Below the pieces are notes generated by a model. That model searched no databases. It was given only the letters and a program-made list of their open reading frames with translations, and was not told the DNA's origin. This document shows, one piece after another, positions 9,219 through 17,362 of a stretch of DNA of 61,727 nt (positions within the stretch are counted from its first letter, which is position 1; the number at the start of each line of letters is the position of its first letter). Source of the stretch: Oceanospirillum sanctuarii (GTDB taxonomy: Bacteria; Pseudomonadota; Gammaproteobacteria; Pseudomonadales; Halomonadaceae); NCBI RefSeq assembly GCF_002150805.1, contig NZ_MTBA01000008.1, positions 1-61,727 on the forward strand, read 5' to 3'. Both the position numbers and the translations under genes were made by a program.

Positions 9219-10087
9219 TGGACTCCTCTAACCTGCTTCACGTTATGGGGGCTGACTTCAGCCCCATGACTCTCCTTGCCGCTTTTGTTTTTGGCCTTAT
9301 GGGCAGTGCCCATTGTCTTGGTATGTGCGGTGGCATCATGAGTACCCTGACACTGGCTCGTTCCCCCTCAGGTTCAGGATTCTCCCGACTTCTGGCCTAT
9401 AATTCCGGGCGTATTTTCAGCTACACCACGGCAGGTGTCATTGTCGCATCCATTGGCTCTTTGCTCAGTGATAGCCTGCTAGTCATCGCCGATGTGATGC
9501 GGGTCGTTGCCAGCCTGATTCTGATACTGATGGCGTTTTATATTGCTAACTGGTGGAAAGGACTGGTCTATATCGAAAATGGCGGACGCTTTTTATGGCG
9601 CTATCTGCAGCCATTTGCCTCACGACTGATGCCGGTTCGGAACACCTCTCAAGCGCTGGCATTAGGATTGATCTGGGGCTGGCTGCCCTGCGGTCTGGTT
9701 TACAGTGTACTGATCTGGGCACTTTCTGTTGCACATCCGCTACAGGGCGCTGCCATTATGCTGTTTTTTGGTCTGGGAACCCTGCCCGCGATGCTGCTTA
9801 CTGGCGTTTTAGCGAGCCAGATCAAAGATTTAAGCCGTTCATCTGGTGTACGCTCCCTCGCGGCTATCACGATCATAATTTTTGCGCTCTGGCAGCTCGC
9901 TCCCTTGTTTACCGGAAGCGACCATCACGGAACTCACAATGCCGGCGCAGACGTTACTTATCCGACAGGTTCGGCAACCCACGAACCTTCCGCTATGGAA
10001 CAGCTATCGGATGACAGGGCACATTCAGGTGATCACGGTTCGGCAATGCCGAATGACTCAGAAGAATCATCCGCCCACCAGCATTAA
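9218..10087 (+). CDS. TauE/SafE-like (COG2836-type) membrane protein with His-rich tail
   Basis: Polytopic inner-membrane protein of the UreH/TauE-SafE-like group often found at the end of cco operons. Its substrate is unproven; a role in metal handling for the oxidase is inferred from context. The 289 residues include about six hydrophobic segments. The first carries GSAHCLGMCGG (near 28-38), a Cys/His motif diagnostic of the group, and a later one carries WGWLPCGLVYS. The C-terminal 55 residues are soluble and histidine-rich (about eight His, including DHHGTH and a final AHQH), suggesting metal binding. The start overlaps the ccoS stop by one base. Confidence 0.85.
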   Translation: MDSSNLLHVMGADFSPMTLLAAFVFGLMGSAHCLGMCGGIMSTLTLARSPSGSGFSRLLAYNSGRIFSYTTAGVIVASIGSLLSDSLLVIADVMRVVASLILILMAFYIANWWKGLVYIENGGRFLWRYLQPFASRLMPVRNTSQALALGLIWGWLPCGLVYSVLIWALSVAHPLQGAAIMLFFGLGTLPAMLLTGVLASQIKDLSRSSGVRSLAAITIIIFALWQLAPLFTGSDHHGTHNAGADVTYPTGSATHEPSAMEQLSDDRAHSGDHGSAMPNDSEESSAHQH

Positions 10088-10196
10088 GGTTCTGTTTCAG
10101 CAGCCGCTGGAACATTAGTGACGGGCCAAACCGAACTATTTTACAGATACCGCATTATCAGATGCACTGCACGGCGATGCCGAATAGGTTTTAACT

Positions 10197-11591
10197 ATGA
10201 ATACACGGACTCAGATCCAGTGGGATCACGACCTTATCCAGCGTTATAACATCTCTGGTCCCCGCTATACCTCATACCCAACGGCGGTTCAGTTTACCGA
10301 TCAGTTTGGTGAAGCTGAGTACCGTGCAGCGGCACAACGTAGTGTTGAAGCAGACGGCCCGCTGTCGCTTTATTTCCATATTCCTTTCTGCGACACCATC
10401 TGCTTTTACTGTGGCTGCAACAAGATTGCCACCAAAGACACCGCCAAAGCAGAGCCTTATCTGGAACGCGTGTACAAAGAGATCGAAATGCAGGCGGCTC
10501 TGGCCAATGCTGAAAACCGTCAGGTAAAACAGCTGCACTGGGGTGGCGGTACGCCAACCTTCCTGAGCCATGACCAGATGCGTCAGCTGATGGCTAAAAC
10601 CCGTGAAGCCTTCAATCTGCAAGGCAATGACGAGGGCGATTTCTCCATCGAAATCGATCCCCGTGAAGCAACCGGCGAAACCATGGAACTGCTGCGCGAG
10701 CTGGGCTTTAATCGTGTCAGCCTCGGCGTGCAGGACTTCAACCCAGCGGTACAGAAAGCGGTTAACCGCATCCAGTCTGAAGAGATGACTCAGGATATTC
10801 TGGATCACTCCCGTCGCCTGGGCTTCCGCTCCCTGAATATCGACCTGATCTACGGCCTGCCACTGCAGACTGTAGCGACTTTCAGCGAGACGCTGGAAAC
10901 CATCATCAAGATGAGCCCGGATCGCATTTCGGTATTCAACTACGCTCACCTGCCAGAGCGCTTCAAGCCTCAGCGTCGCATCAAAGACGAAGAGATTCCT
11001 GAGCCAAGCGTAAAACTGCAGATTCTGGAACATACCATCAACCGTCTGGTTGAAGCAGGTTATGTTTATATCGGTATGGATCACTTCGCCAAGCCGGATG
11101 ACAGCCTGTCCATCGCTCAGCGTGAAGGTAAGCTGCACCGCAACTTCCAGGGTTACACCACGCACTCTGACTGTGACCTGATCGCCATGGGCGTTTCCTC
11201 TATCAGTCAGCAGGCAAATACTTACAGCCAGAACTCCTACACTATCGACGAATACGAAGGCTTTATCGACAACGGCAAGCTGCCGGTTATTAAGGGGCTG
11301 GAACTCAGTGACGATGACCTTCTGCGCCGCAGTGTGATCAATCAGATCATCTGCCACTTTGAGCTGGATGGCGATGATTTCAGCCGTGATTTCAACATCG
11401 ACTTTGACGCCTATTTCAAAGAGGAACTGGAGTTCCTGCAGCAGCATCACCGGGATGGTCTAATCGAGTTATCCGGCAACAAGCTGAAGGTGACCCCCGC
11501 TGGCCGCCTGCTGGTACGTGCCGTTTGTATGGCCTTTGATAAGTATCTGGATAAGAAGGCTCTGACTCAGTCTTACTCACGCATCATCTGA
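10197..11591 (+). CDS. hemN: Oxygen-independent coproporphyrinogen III oxidase (radical SAM)
   Basis: Catalyses oxygen-independent decarboxylation of coproporphyrinogen III to protoporphyrinogen IX, keeping haem synthesis going at low oxygen. The 464-residue product has the HemN length. The radical-SAM cluster is C65-x3-C69-x2-C72 with the extra HemN cysteine at 74 (CDTICFYCGC). The glycine-rich GGGTPTFL segment lies near 116-123 and the HemN C-terminal domain begins near 370. The gene lies 109 nt after the TauE-like gene and before fnr, matching a microaerobic regulon. No clear Fnr box was found directly in front. Confidence 0.96.
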   Translation: MNTRTQIQWDHDLIQRYNISGPRYTSYPTAVQFTDQFGEAEYRAAAQRSVEADGPLSLYFHIPFCDTICFYCGCNKIATKDTAKAEPYLERVYKEIEMQAALANAENRQVKQLHWGGGTPTFLSHDQMRQLMAKTREAFNLQGNDEGDFSIEIDPREATGETMELLRELGFNRVSLGVQDFNPAVQKAVNRIQSEEMTQDILDHSRRLGFRSLNIDLIYGLPLQTVATFSETLETIIKMSPDRISVFNYAHLPERFKPQRRIKDEEIPEPSVKLQILEHTINRLVEAGYVYIGMDHFAKPDDSLSIAQREGKLHRNFQGYTTHSDCDLIAMGVSSISQQANTYSQNSYTIDEYEGFIDNGKLPVIKGLELSDDDLLRRSVINQIICHFELDGDDFSRDFNIDFDAYFKEELEFLQQHHRDGLIELSGNKLKVTPAGRLLVRAVCMAFDKYLDKKALTQSYSRII

Positions 11592-11612
11592 TTTTTTAAA
11601 TGCATAAAGACT

Positions 11613-11643
11613 AAAGGAGAAGGCTAAGGCTTCTCCTTTTTTT
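11613..11643 (+). terminator. Terminator after hemN
   Basis: A stem of about 10 bp, AAAGGAGAAG with CTTCTCCTTT, has a 7-nt loop and continues into an uninterrupted T tract ending at 11643. Confidence 0.85.
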
Positions 11644-11690
11644 GCTTCAGATCAGATATTCTGGTAAATCTGATATGCATCAAAAAAACT

Positions 11691-11718
11691 TTGCGTAGTT
11701 AAGCAAAATGTTCATAAT
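11691..11718 (+). promoter_or_regulatory. Candidate fnr promoter
   Basis: TTGCGT at 11691-11696 and CATAAT at 11713-11718 are separated by 16 bp, a fair sigma-70 pair. A 7-bp inverted repeat (ATCAGAT at 11651-11657, ATCTGAT at 11668-11674) lies just upstream and could be an operator. No Fnr autoregulatory box was seen. Confidence 0.4.
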
Positions 11719-11787
11719 GAGCTACAGCCTTTGAATTTTAGAGGCGTCCGTGAGCCATTTCGTAAGTCATTAGCCCGGAGTTCTGAT

Positions 11788-12573
11788 ATGCCAAAGGGGC
11801 AACTTAAGGGAATATGTTTTCACCCAAGCAAGGAAACTAAGTGTGTAACCTGCAGCCTGAGTTCACTCTGCTTGCCAATCTCACTTAACTTTGAAGACAT
11901 TGACCAGCTGGATAAAATCATCAAGCGACGTCAGCCGCTGAAAAAGGGTGAGCACCTGTTCCATCAGGGCGATCGCTTTGATTGTGTTTACGCAGTACGT
12001 TCCGGCAGTATCAAAAACTACGCCATGACCAATGATGGCGAAGAGCAGATCACCAATTTCCATCTGCCAAGTGAACTGGTTGGTTTAGATGGTATCGATT
12101 GCGAAACCTACCCTGTTTCAGCAAAAGCGCTGGAAACTACCACCGTTTGCGAAATTCCGTTTGCTCGCCTAGAAGAACTGGCGAAAGAACTGCCAGAGCT
12201 TCGTTCTCAGGTTCTGCGCATCATGAGCCGTGAGCTGCGTGATGATAAGCAGATGATGATGCTGTTAAGTAAGAAGAATGCTGAGCAGCGTGTTGCGACC
12301 TTCCTGACGAATCTCTCAACCCGCTTTAAGCGTCGTGGTTACTCGCCCTTTACTTTCCGTCTGCCGATGTCCCGTAACGAGATCGGTAACTATCTGGGCC
12401 TGGCGGTTGAAACGGTAAGTCGTGTCTTTACCCGTTTCCAGAACAGCGATCTGATCGCCGTAAACGGTAAAGAAGTTCATATCCTGAATATGGATGATCT
12501 GAGCGCTCTGGCCGGTTTGCCGGATCAGGAACAGAAGATTCCTCAGGAAGCGAAGTTGGCCAGCGAAGGCTAA
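11788..12573 (+). CDS. fnr: Fnr/Anr-type oxygen-responsive transcription regulator
   Basis: Crp/Fnr-family global regulator that carries an oxygen-labile [4Fe-4S] cluster and activates microaerobic genes when assembled as a dimer. The product from 11788 is 261 residues. Cluster ligands are visible as C19, C22, C28 (pattern CVTCSLSSLC) and C121 (VCEIPF), with the 93-residue gap seen in E. coli Fnr. The cyclic-nucleotide-like barrel is followed by a helix-turn-helix containing VETVSRVFTRFQ near 215. The ATG at 11788 has GGAG 7 nt upstream. A TTG at 11731 in the same frame lacks this and is rejected. The adjacent hemN and cco genes are plausible targets. Confidence 0.96.
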   Translation: MPKGQLKGICFHPSKETKCVTCSLSSLCLPISLNFEDIDQLDKIIKRRQPLKKGEHLFHQGDRFDCVYAVRSGSIKNYAMTNDGEEQITNFHLPSELVGLDGIDCETYPVSAKALETTTVCEIPFARLEELAKELPELRSQVLRIMSRELRDDKQMMMLLSKKNAEQRVATFLTNLSTRFKRRGYSPFTFRLPMSRNEIGNYLGLAVETVSRVFTRFQNSDLIAVNGKEVHILNMDDLSALAGLPDQEQKIPQEAKLASEG

Positions 12574-12593
12574 ACTGACGCAAAGAAGAGAAT

Positions 12594-12622
12594 AAAAAAG
12601 AGAGCCTAGGCTCTCTTTTTTT
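12594..12622. terminator. Bidirectional terminator between fnr and ttcA
   Basis: AGAGAGC-CTAG-GCTCTCT is flanked by an A tract on the left and a T tract on the right, so it can end fnr on the plus strand and ttcA on the minus strand. Confidence 0.85.
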
Positions 12623-12646
12623 ATTCTATGGTCAGGTAAAACCTGA

Positions 12647-13489
12647 TCAGCCTGCATCAACAATATCGATACGCTGCGCCATCATCTTCAGCTGCTTCTG
12701 CTCCAGATTTTTGAAATCAAACAGCTCAGTATCACCCAACTGGGAAGGCGCTACATTCTGCATCGCGCGGAACATAGTATCCAGACGCCCCGGATGCTGT
12801 TTTTCCCAGCTTTGCAGCATCTCTTTAACCACCTGACGCTGCAGACCATCCTGCGAACCACACAGATTACACGGAATAATCGGGAACTCTTTCAGCTCAG
12901 AGAAGGCTTCAATATCTTTTTCCACACAATACGCCAGTGGACGGATCACAATGTTCTTACCGTCATCGCTCAGCAGCTTCGGCGGCATCGCCTTCAAAGT
13001 ACCGCCATAGAACATATTCAGGAACAGGGTTTCCAGCATGTCATCACGGTGATGGCCAAGGGCAATTTTGGTTGCGCCGATCTCTTCGGCAAAACCGTAC
13101 AGAGAACCACGACGCAGGCGTGAGCACAACGCACAGGTGGTTTTACCTTCCGGCACTTTCTCCTGAACAATGCTGTAGGTATCACGCTCGAGAATATGGT
13201 ATTCCACGCCGATAGACGCCAGATATTCCGGCAGCACATGCTCAGGGAAACCCGGCTGCTTCTGATCCAGATTCACCGCAACCAATTGAAAATTAACCGG
13301 CGCACTCTTCTGCAGACTCATCAGAATATCCAGCATGGTGTAAGAGTCTTTACCACCGGACAAACAGACCATCACCTTATCGCCTTCCTGGATCATGTTG
13401 TAGTCGGCAATCGCCTGTCCGACATGACGGCGTAAACGCTTTTGCAGTTTGTTAAACTCGCGTTTTTCTTTCGGTAATAGTTCCTGCAT
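12647..13489 (-). CDS. ttcA: tRNA 2-thiocytidine(32) synthetase
   Basis: Iron-sulfur enzyme that thiolates cytidine 32 of certain tRNAs using ATP. The 280-residue protein shows the PP-loop SGGKDS at 44-49 and a central CALC (C119, C122), the pair that binds the cluster, followed by a later CNLCG motif. I chose the ATG at 13489 ([10 protein letters not shown]) because AGGAGA lies 5-6 nt before it and it matches the family N-terminus. An extension to 13591 adds 34 residues that look untranslated. It converges with fnr over a shared terminator. Confidence 0.94.
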   Translation of the reverse strand: MQELLPKEKREFNKLQKRLRRHVGQAIADYNMIQEGDKVMVCLSGGKDSYTMLDILMSLQKSAPVNFQLVAVNLDQKQPGFPEHVLPEYLASIGVEYHILERDTYSIVQEKVPEGKTTCALCSRLRRGSLYGFAEEIGATKIALGHHRDDMLETLFLNMFYGGTLKAMPPKLLSDDGKNIVIRPLAYCVEKDIEAFSELKEFPIIPCNLCGSQDGLQRQVVKEMLQSWEKQHPGRLDTMFRAMQNVAPSQLGDTELFDFKNLEQKQLKMMAQRIDIVDAG

Positions 13490-13684
13490 GGGGTCTCCTG
13501 TGGCATGGGAAAACTGAGGGGGTCTTTTACCCAAAATACGCAGACTTGTAAACTCGAAGCCGCGATAAAAAAGCACAAAAAATGACAACACTTTGATGTT
13601 TAAAGCGTTTATGATGATCTTTAATTTTTATACGCTTGGATAAGGTCCATCCCGGACAACAATGGATGACAGGTAAGGCGTTAG

Positions 13685-14287
13685 ATGAACACTCTGCAGA
13701 GATCCCGTCTGCTGGATACGATTCAGCTGGTTCTTGAAGCTCACCCTCAGGGTCTGAATGAGCACGCCCTGATCAAAGCTCTGGGCGAAACCGGCGTTAT
13801 TGAGGTAACTCCGGCAACTTTCTCCGATACCATGACGCTGTTCCGAACCCATTTTCTGGTCTATAACGCACTCTATGAACTGAAAGATGAGCTGATCAAA
13901 AAAGCTCACTGGATCATGGAGATCTCAGCGGTCAATATTCAGCTTCACCCCTACGAGTTCGGTCATGATCTTCTCGAAGAGAAAGATCCGATGCGCGACT
14001 ATTATCTTGATCTGACAGCCCTTCAGGAAACCACTGAAGAGGAACTGGACGATATGTTGCGAAACTTCTGGAAGAAGATCGATATCGAAGAGGAAAAACA
14101 GGTCAAACGCGGCCTGAGCCAGCGGGCTCTGGAATGCCTAGAACTGTGCGAACCCATTACCTTTGCAGAAATTAAACAGCGCTATCGCAAGCTGGCGATG
14201 CAGCATCATCCTGACCGGGGCGGCGATCCGATAAAAATTCAGGAAATTAATGAAGCTATGGCGATTTTAAAGGCAGCTTTCCAATGA
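13685..14287 (+). CDS. DnaJ-related protein with C-terminal J domain
   Basis: The 200-residue protein has an N-terminal region of the DNAJ_related type (about 5-130), rich in acidic helices, and a C-terminal J domain with the HPD motif (MQHHPDRGGD, near 177-186). J domains stimulate Hsp70 ATPase activity; the client of this one is unknown. The ATG at 13685 follows AAGG at a suitable distance. Its last codons overlap the next gene by 4 nt (ATGA), so the two are coupled. Confidence 0.88.
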   Translation: MNTLQRSRLLDTIQLVLEAHPQGLNEHALIKALGETGVIEVTPATFSDTMTLFRTHFLVYNALYELKDELIKKAHWIMEISAVNIQLHPYEFGHDLLEEKDPMRDYYLDLTALQETTEEELDDMLRNFWKKIDIEEEKQVKRGLSQRALECLELCEPITFAEIKQRYRKLAMQHHPDRGGDPIKIQEINEAMAILKAAFQ

Positions 14288-15360
14288 GAAAACTCACCGC
14301 ACTGACATCATTTTTATTTGCAGGTCTGTTGCTGATTCAAAGCCCACTGAGTTTTGCAGCTAAACACGCAGTCGTACTTCAATACCAGCATATCAGTGAC
14401 AGAACCCCTCCCAGCAAAAGCGCCAGTGAACGTGAGTTTTTGTCCCACCTGCGGTATCTGGAAACCAATGGCTTTAATGTCTGGCCATTAGAGAAGATTG
14501 TGGATCGCCTGAAGCGCAAGCAAACTATTCCGGATAAAACAGTGGCCATTACCTTTGACCACGCTTATATCAGTGTTTATGACACCGCCCTCAAGCATCT
14601 GTCGGCCCGCAAAATGCCCTTCACCGTTTTTGTAGCTGCAGCTCCGATCATGAAAGAACACCCTCTCTATATGAGCTGGCAACAACTACGGGAAGTACAA
14701 AAGGCTGGCGGAACCATCGGAAGTATGGGCATCACCTCCAGCAACCTCGCCAAAGGCCTGCCTGATGAGCGCCCGGAACAGCGCCAGACCCGAATCGCTA
14801 AAGAGATTGACCTGAACCAGGCCGCTCTGCAGAAATTTCTGGGGGTCTCACCAAAACTTTTTGCCTACGAAGAAGGTCAGGCCGATGAGATTGCCCGCAA
14901 AGTCATTCGCTCCAAGGGCTTAGCAGCCTTTGGCCTGCATCAGGGCCCAGTCAGTCGCTATACCAGCACCGATTACCTGCCTCGCTTTACCGCTACCGGC
15001 TCAGCCAGCAATGTGAATAATCTGTCAGTCAAACTGACCAGCCTCCCTTTGCCGGTGCGAAAGGTAAAAGCTCAACCAACCATTCTGGCAGCAGACAACA
15101 AACGACCTCAGGCACAGGTTGAGCTACTTTCCGGAAGCTATCAGCTAAGTGGCCTGCGTTGTAAAAATGGCGATGGGCTACCGGTAAGCACTTACACCAG
15201 CAGTGAAGAAGGTAAGCGTCCGGTCTTTATGATGCAGAGTAAACTCGGTGAAAAAGTGGGGCCGATCGAATACACCTGCCTGGCTCCTCACGATAAATCG
15301 ACCCGTTTCTATTGGTTCTCCCACACCTGGATTCTGCCTAACCAGAAAGGCTACTGGTGA
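14284..15360 (+). CDS. Polysaccharide-deacetylase-fold protein with degenerate catalytic motifs
   Basis: Predicted exported 358-residue protein with a signal peptide (about 1-25, ending SFAA). A NodB-like fold is suggested by AITFDHAYISVYDTAL (88-103), FTVFVAAAPI and MSWQQLREVQKAGG. The classical TFDD motif is TFDH here (D92 retained, second Asp replaced by H93), and the expected metal-binding HS/TxxxH is replaced by GSMGITSSNL (146-155). It is therefore doubtful that it is an active deacetylase. The last 100 residues form an unassigned domain. It is translationally coupled to the DnaJ-related gene by ATGA and followed by a terminator. Confidence 0.75.
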   Translation: MRKLTALTSFLFAGLLLIQSPLSFAAKHAVVLQYQHISDRTPPSKSASEREFLSHLRYLETNGFNVWPLEKIVDRLKRKQTIPDKTVAITFDHAYISVYDTALKHLSARKMPFTVFVAAAPIMKEHPLYMSWQQLREVQKAGGTIGSMGITSSNLAKGLPDERPEQRQTRIAKEIDLNQAALQKFLGVSPKLFAYEEGQADEIARKVIRSKGLAAFGLHQGPVSRYTSTDYLPRFTATGSASNVNNLSVKLTSLPLPVRKVKAQPTILAADNKRPQAQVELLSGSYQLSGLRCKNGDGLPVSTYTSSEEGKRPVFMMQSKLGEKVGPIEYTCLAPHDKSTRFYWFSHTWILPNQKGYW

Positions 15361-15388
15361 TCAGAAGAGCACCTTACCTGACATTCAG

Positions 15389-15414
15389 AAACCGGAGTTC
15401 AGCTCCGGTTTTTT
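15389..15414 (+). terminator. Terminator after the deacetylase-fold gene
   Basis: The stem AAACCGGAG/CTCCGGTTT with a short loop is followed by T residues. Confidence 0.85.
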
Positions 15415-15601
15415 AGCTTTATCTCCAGCTGCACCTCCCCCATAACCCCTTCAAAAACCTACTCTCAAAACAAAAGAAGGCTTGGAGACTGTCAGCAACA
15501 TTTCGACTTAATCGACAGAAAAACCCGGTTTCTTGTGCTTTTTATTCTCAGTTAAACGATTATTCTGTTAAGCGTTAATTTGAGAAGAAATGAGGTTGAA
15601 G

Positions 15602-16555
15602 ATGGGCTTACTGGTTGAAGGTCAATGGCAGGACAAATGGTACGATACGAAAAAGAGCGGCGGACGCTTTGTTCGTGAAGACGCTCAGTTCCGTCATCAG
15701 CTCGGCGGGGATCAGCACTCTGCTGTAGACAACCGATACCACCTTTATATCTCTCATGCCTGTCCCTGGGCACACAGAACCATGATTGTCCGACATCTCA
15801 AGGGACTCGAAAACCTGATTCCTTTCACTGCTGTTTCACCCGATATGCTGGAAAACGGTTGGGTGTACGATACTCCGGAGCCAAACTACGGATATCAGTT
15901 CCATCACCAACTTTATACTCACGCCAAAAAGGACTATACCGGCCGTGTTACCGTGCCCGTATTATGGGATCTGAAGCAGGAAACGATCGTTAACAACGAA
16001 TCCTCCGAGATCATTCGCCTGTTTAACACCGCCTATAACGCAGTTACAGGCAATCATATTGATCTTTACCCGGAGCATCTCAGGGAAGAAATCGAACAGT
16101 GGAATGAGCTGGTTTATCCCAATATTAATAACGGGGTGTATCGCTGTGGTTTCGCTACCACACAGCAAGCTTATGAAGAGGCCTTTACACCACTGTTTGA
16201 AACTCTGGATAAGCTGGAAGCCAGACTTGAAGAGACACCTTACCTGACAGGCGAATACCTTACCGAAGCAGATATACGTCTGTTTACAACGCTTATTCGC
16301 TTCGACCCTGTGTATGTCGGTCATTTTAAGTGCAATTTACGCAGAATAGCTGATTACCCGAATCTTTGGGATTACACCAAGGCGATCTACCAGTTCAAAG
16401 AAATTCGCGACACCGTGCATTTTGATGAGATTAAGCGGCACTACTATTTCAGCCATGCCAATATCAACCCAACTCAGGTTGTCCCCGCAGGGCCGGATAT
16501 GACATCACTGAATACACCTGTTAAACGGCCTGCTCCCAAGCTGTTTCAGAGCTGA
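15602..16555 (+). CDS. yqjG: Glutathionyl-hydroquinone reductase (YqjG/Ecm4 type)
   Basis: Xi-class glutathione transferase that reduces glutathionyl-hydroquinones to hydroquinones with glutathione in the cytoplasm. The 317-residue product matches E. coli YqjG closely in architecture. The catalytic Cys lies in SHACPWAHRT (near 52-61) and a conserved ENGWVYD segment follows near 86. The helical C-terminal GST domain spans roughly 150-290. I chose ATG 15602 (MGLLVEGQW), which fits the family start and has GAGG 6 nt upstream; an in-frame ATG lies 12 nt earlier. It stands alone. Confidence 0.93.
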   Translation: MGLLVEGQWQDKWYDTKKSGGRFVREDAQFRHQLGGDQHSAVDNRYHLYISHACPWAHRTMIVRHLKGLENLIPFTAVSPDMLENGWVYDTPEPNYGYQFHHQLYTHAKKDYTGRVTVPVLWDLKQETIVNNESSEIIRLFNTAYNAVTGNHIDLYPEHLREEIEQWNELVYPNINNGVYRCGFATTQQAYEEAFTPLFETLDKLEARLEETPYLTGEYLTEADIRLFTTLIRFDPVYVGHFKCNLRRIADYPNLWDYTKAIYQFKEIRDTVHFDEIKRHYYFSHANINPTQVVPAGPDMTSLNTPVKRPAPKLFQS

Positions 16556-16591
16556 ACAGCCAAAGTCCAGTTCACAATCTCACTCTTAAAC

Positions 16592-16621
16592 AAAAAAGGC
16601 CTGCAATCATTATTGCAGGCC
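16592..16621 (-). terminator. Terminator downstream of the DnaQ-like gene
   Basis: A perfect 10-bp stem (16598-16607 with 16612-16621) has a 4-nt loop and is followed on the minus strand by a run of six T. Confidence 0.85.
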
Positions 16622-16700
16622 AACTCTACAGAGTAGCACTTGTCTAACGGGGAACCTGAAGCCGGGGTCGGCTTAATTCTTCATTAAAGAGGTCGGCACC

Positions 16701-17324
16701 TTAACTGGTTGGAACCGGCCCTTTCAGCAAACGAACGTACATCAGTGCTGTCGTGATCGCATCGCCCAAAGCACTGTGACGCTGACCGACCATAGGCACA
16801 CCCAGCTTCTCAGCAATCGTTTCAAAATGCAGATCGGGTTGCAGCTCAGGATTAGCCCGCTTCACCTTAGTCAGATAGCGGTGAGACAGCTCAATGGTCT
16901 TATTCGGCAGACTGAAACCAAAACGAGGACGGATAAAACGGTTCAATACCGTAATATCGTAATCGATGTAGTACCCCATAATCGGACGATTGCCAATAAA
17001 CTGCAGCAGCTGCTCCAGTGCATCCGGTAATACTTCACCGCCCCTCAGATCAACACCGCGAATACGGTGGATCTTTATAGAGTCACCAGTCAGGCTCTCA
17101 GGCTTCTGTAACTTGATATCCAGCTTGTCACTGGTCAGCACCTGAGTACCTTTAATTTTAACTGCAGCGATAGAAACCAGCTCTGCTTTTTGCGGATCAA
17201 GATCCGTCATTTCACAGTCCAGAGCGATCACTTCATCACCATCATAAGGCTCAAACATAAAGGCATAATCACCATCTTTATGAGCCCATTTATCGGTAGC
17301 AGTTCTTATTGTTTTTAAAACCAT
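16701..17324 (-). CDS. DnaQ/DEDDh-type 3'-5' exonuclease
   Basis: Predicted cytoplasmic 3'-5' exonuclease of the RNase T/DnaQ superfamily, 207 residues. The metal ligands follow the DEDDh pattern: DCEMTD (D36, E38), YYIDYDI near 124-126, and the RHSALGDA box near 182-189 with the catalytic His and last Asp. It resembles the stand-alone epsilon-like exonucleases found beside cNMP/CBS/DUF294 proteins, as here: the DUF294 gene is immediately upstream on the same strand (38 nt), suggesting one operon. The nucleic-acid substrate cannot be told from the sequence. Confidence 0.88.
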   Translation of the reverse strand: MVLKTIRTATDKWAHKDGDYAFMFEPYDGDEVIALDCEMTDLDPQKAELVSIAAVKIKGTQVLTSDKLDIKLQKPESLTGDSIKIHRIRGVDLRGGEVLPDALEQLLQFIGNRPIMGYYIDYDITVLNRFIRPRFGFSLPNKTIELSHRYLTKVKRANPELQPDLHFETIAEKLGVPMVGQRHSALGDAITTALMYVRLLKGPVPTS

Positions 17325-17362
17325 GTTGCTTACCTCACACGACGAATTTTTAAATTTTATTC

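Noticed and set aside
10272-11450. A 392-codon frame on the minus strand opposite hemN
   Set aside because: It is the shadow of a highly expressed real gene, with no plausible start or domain.
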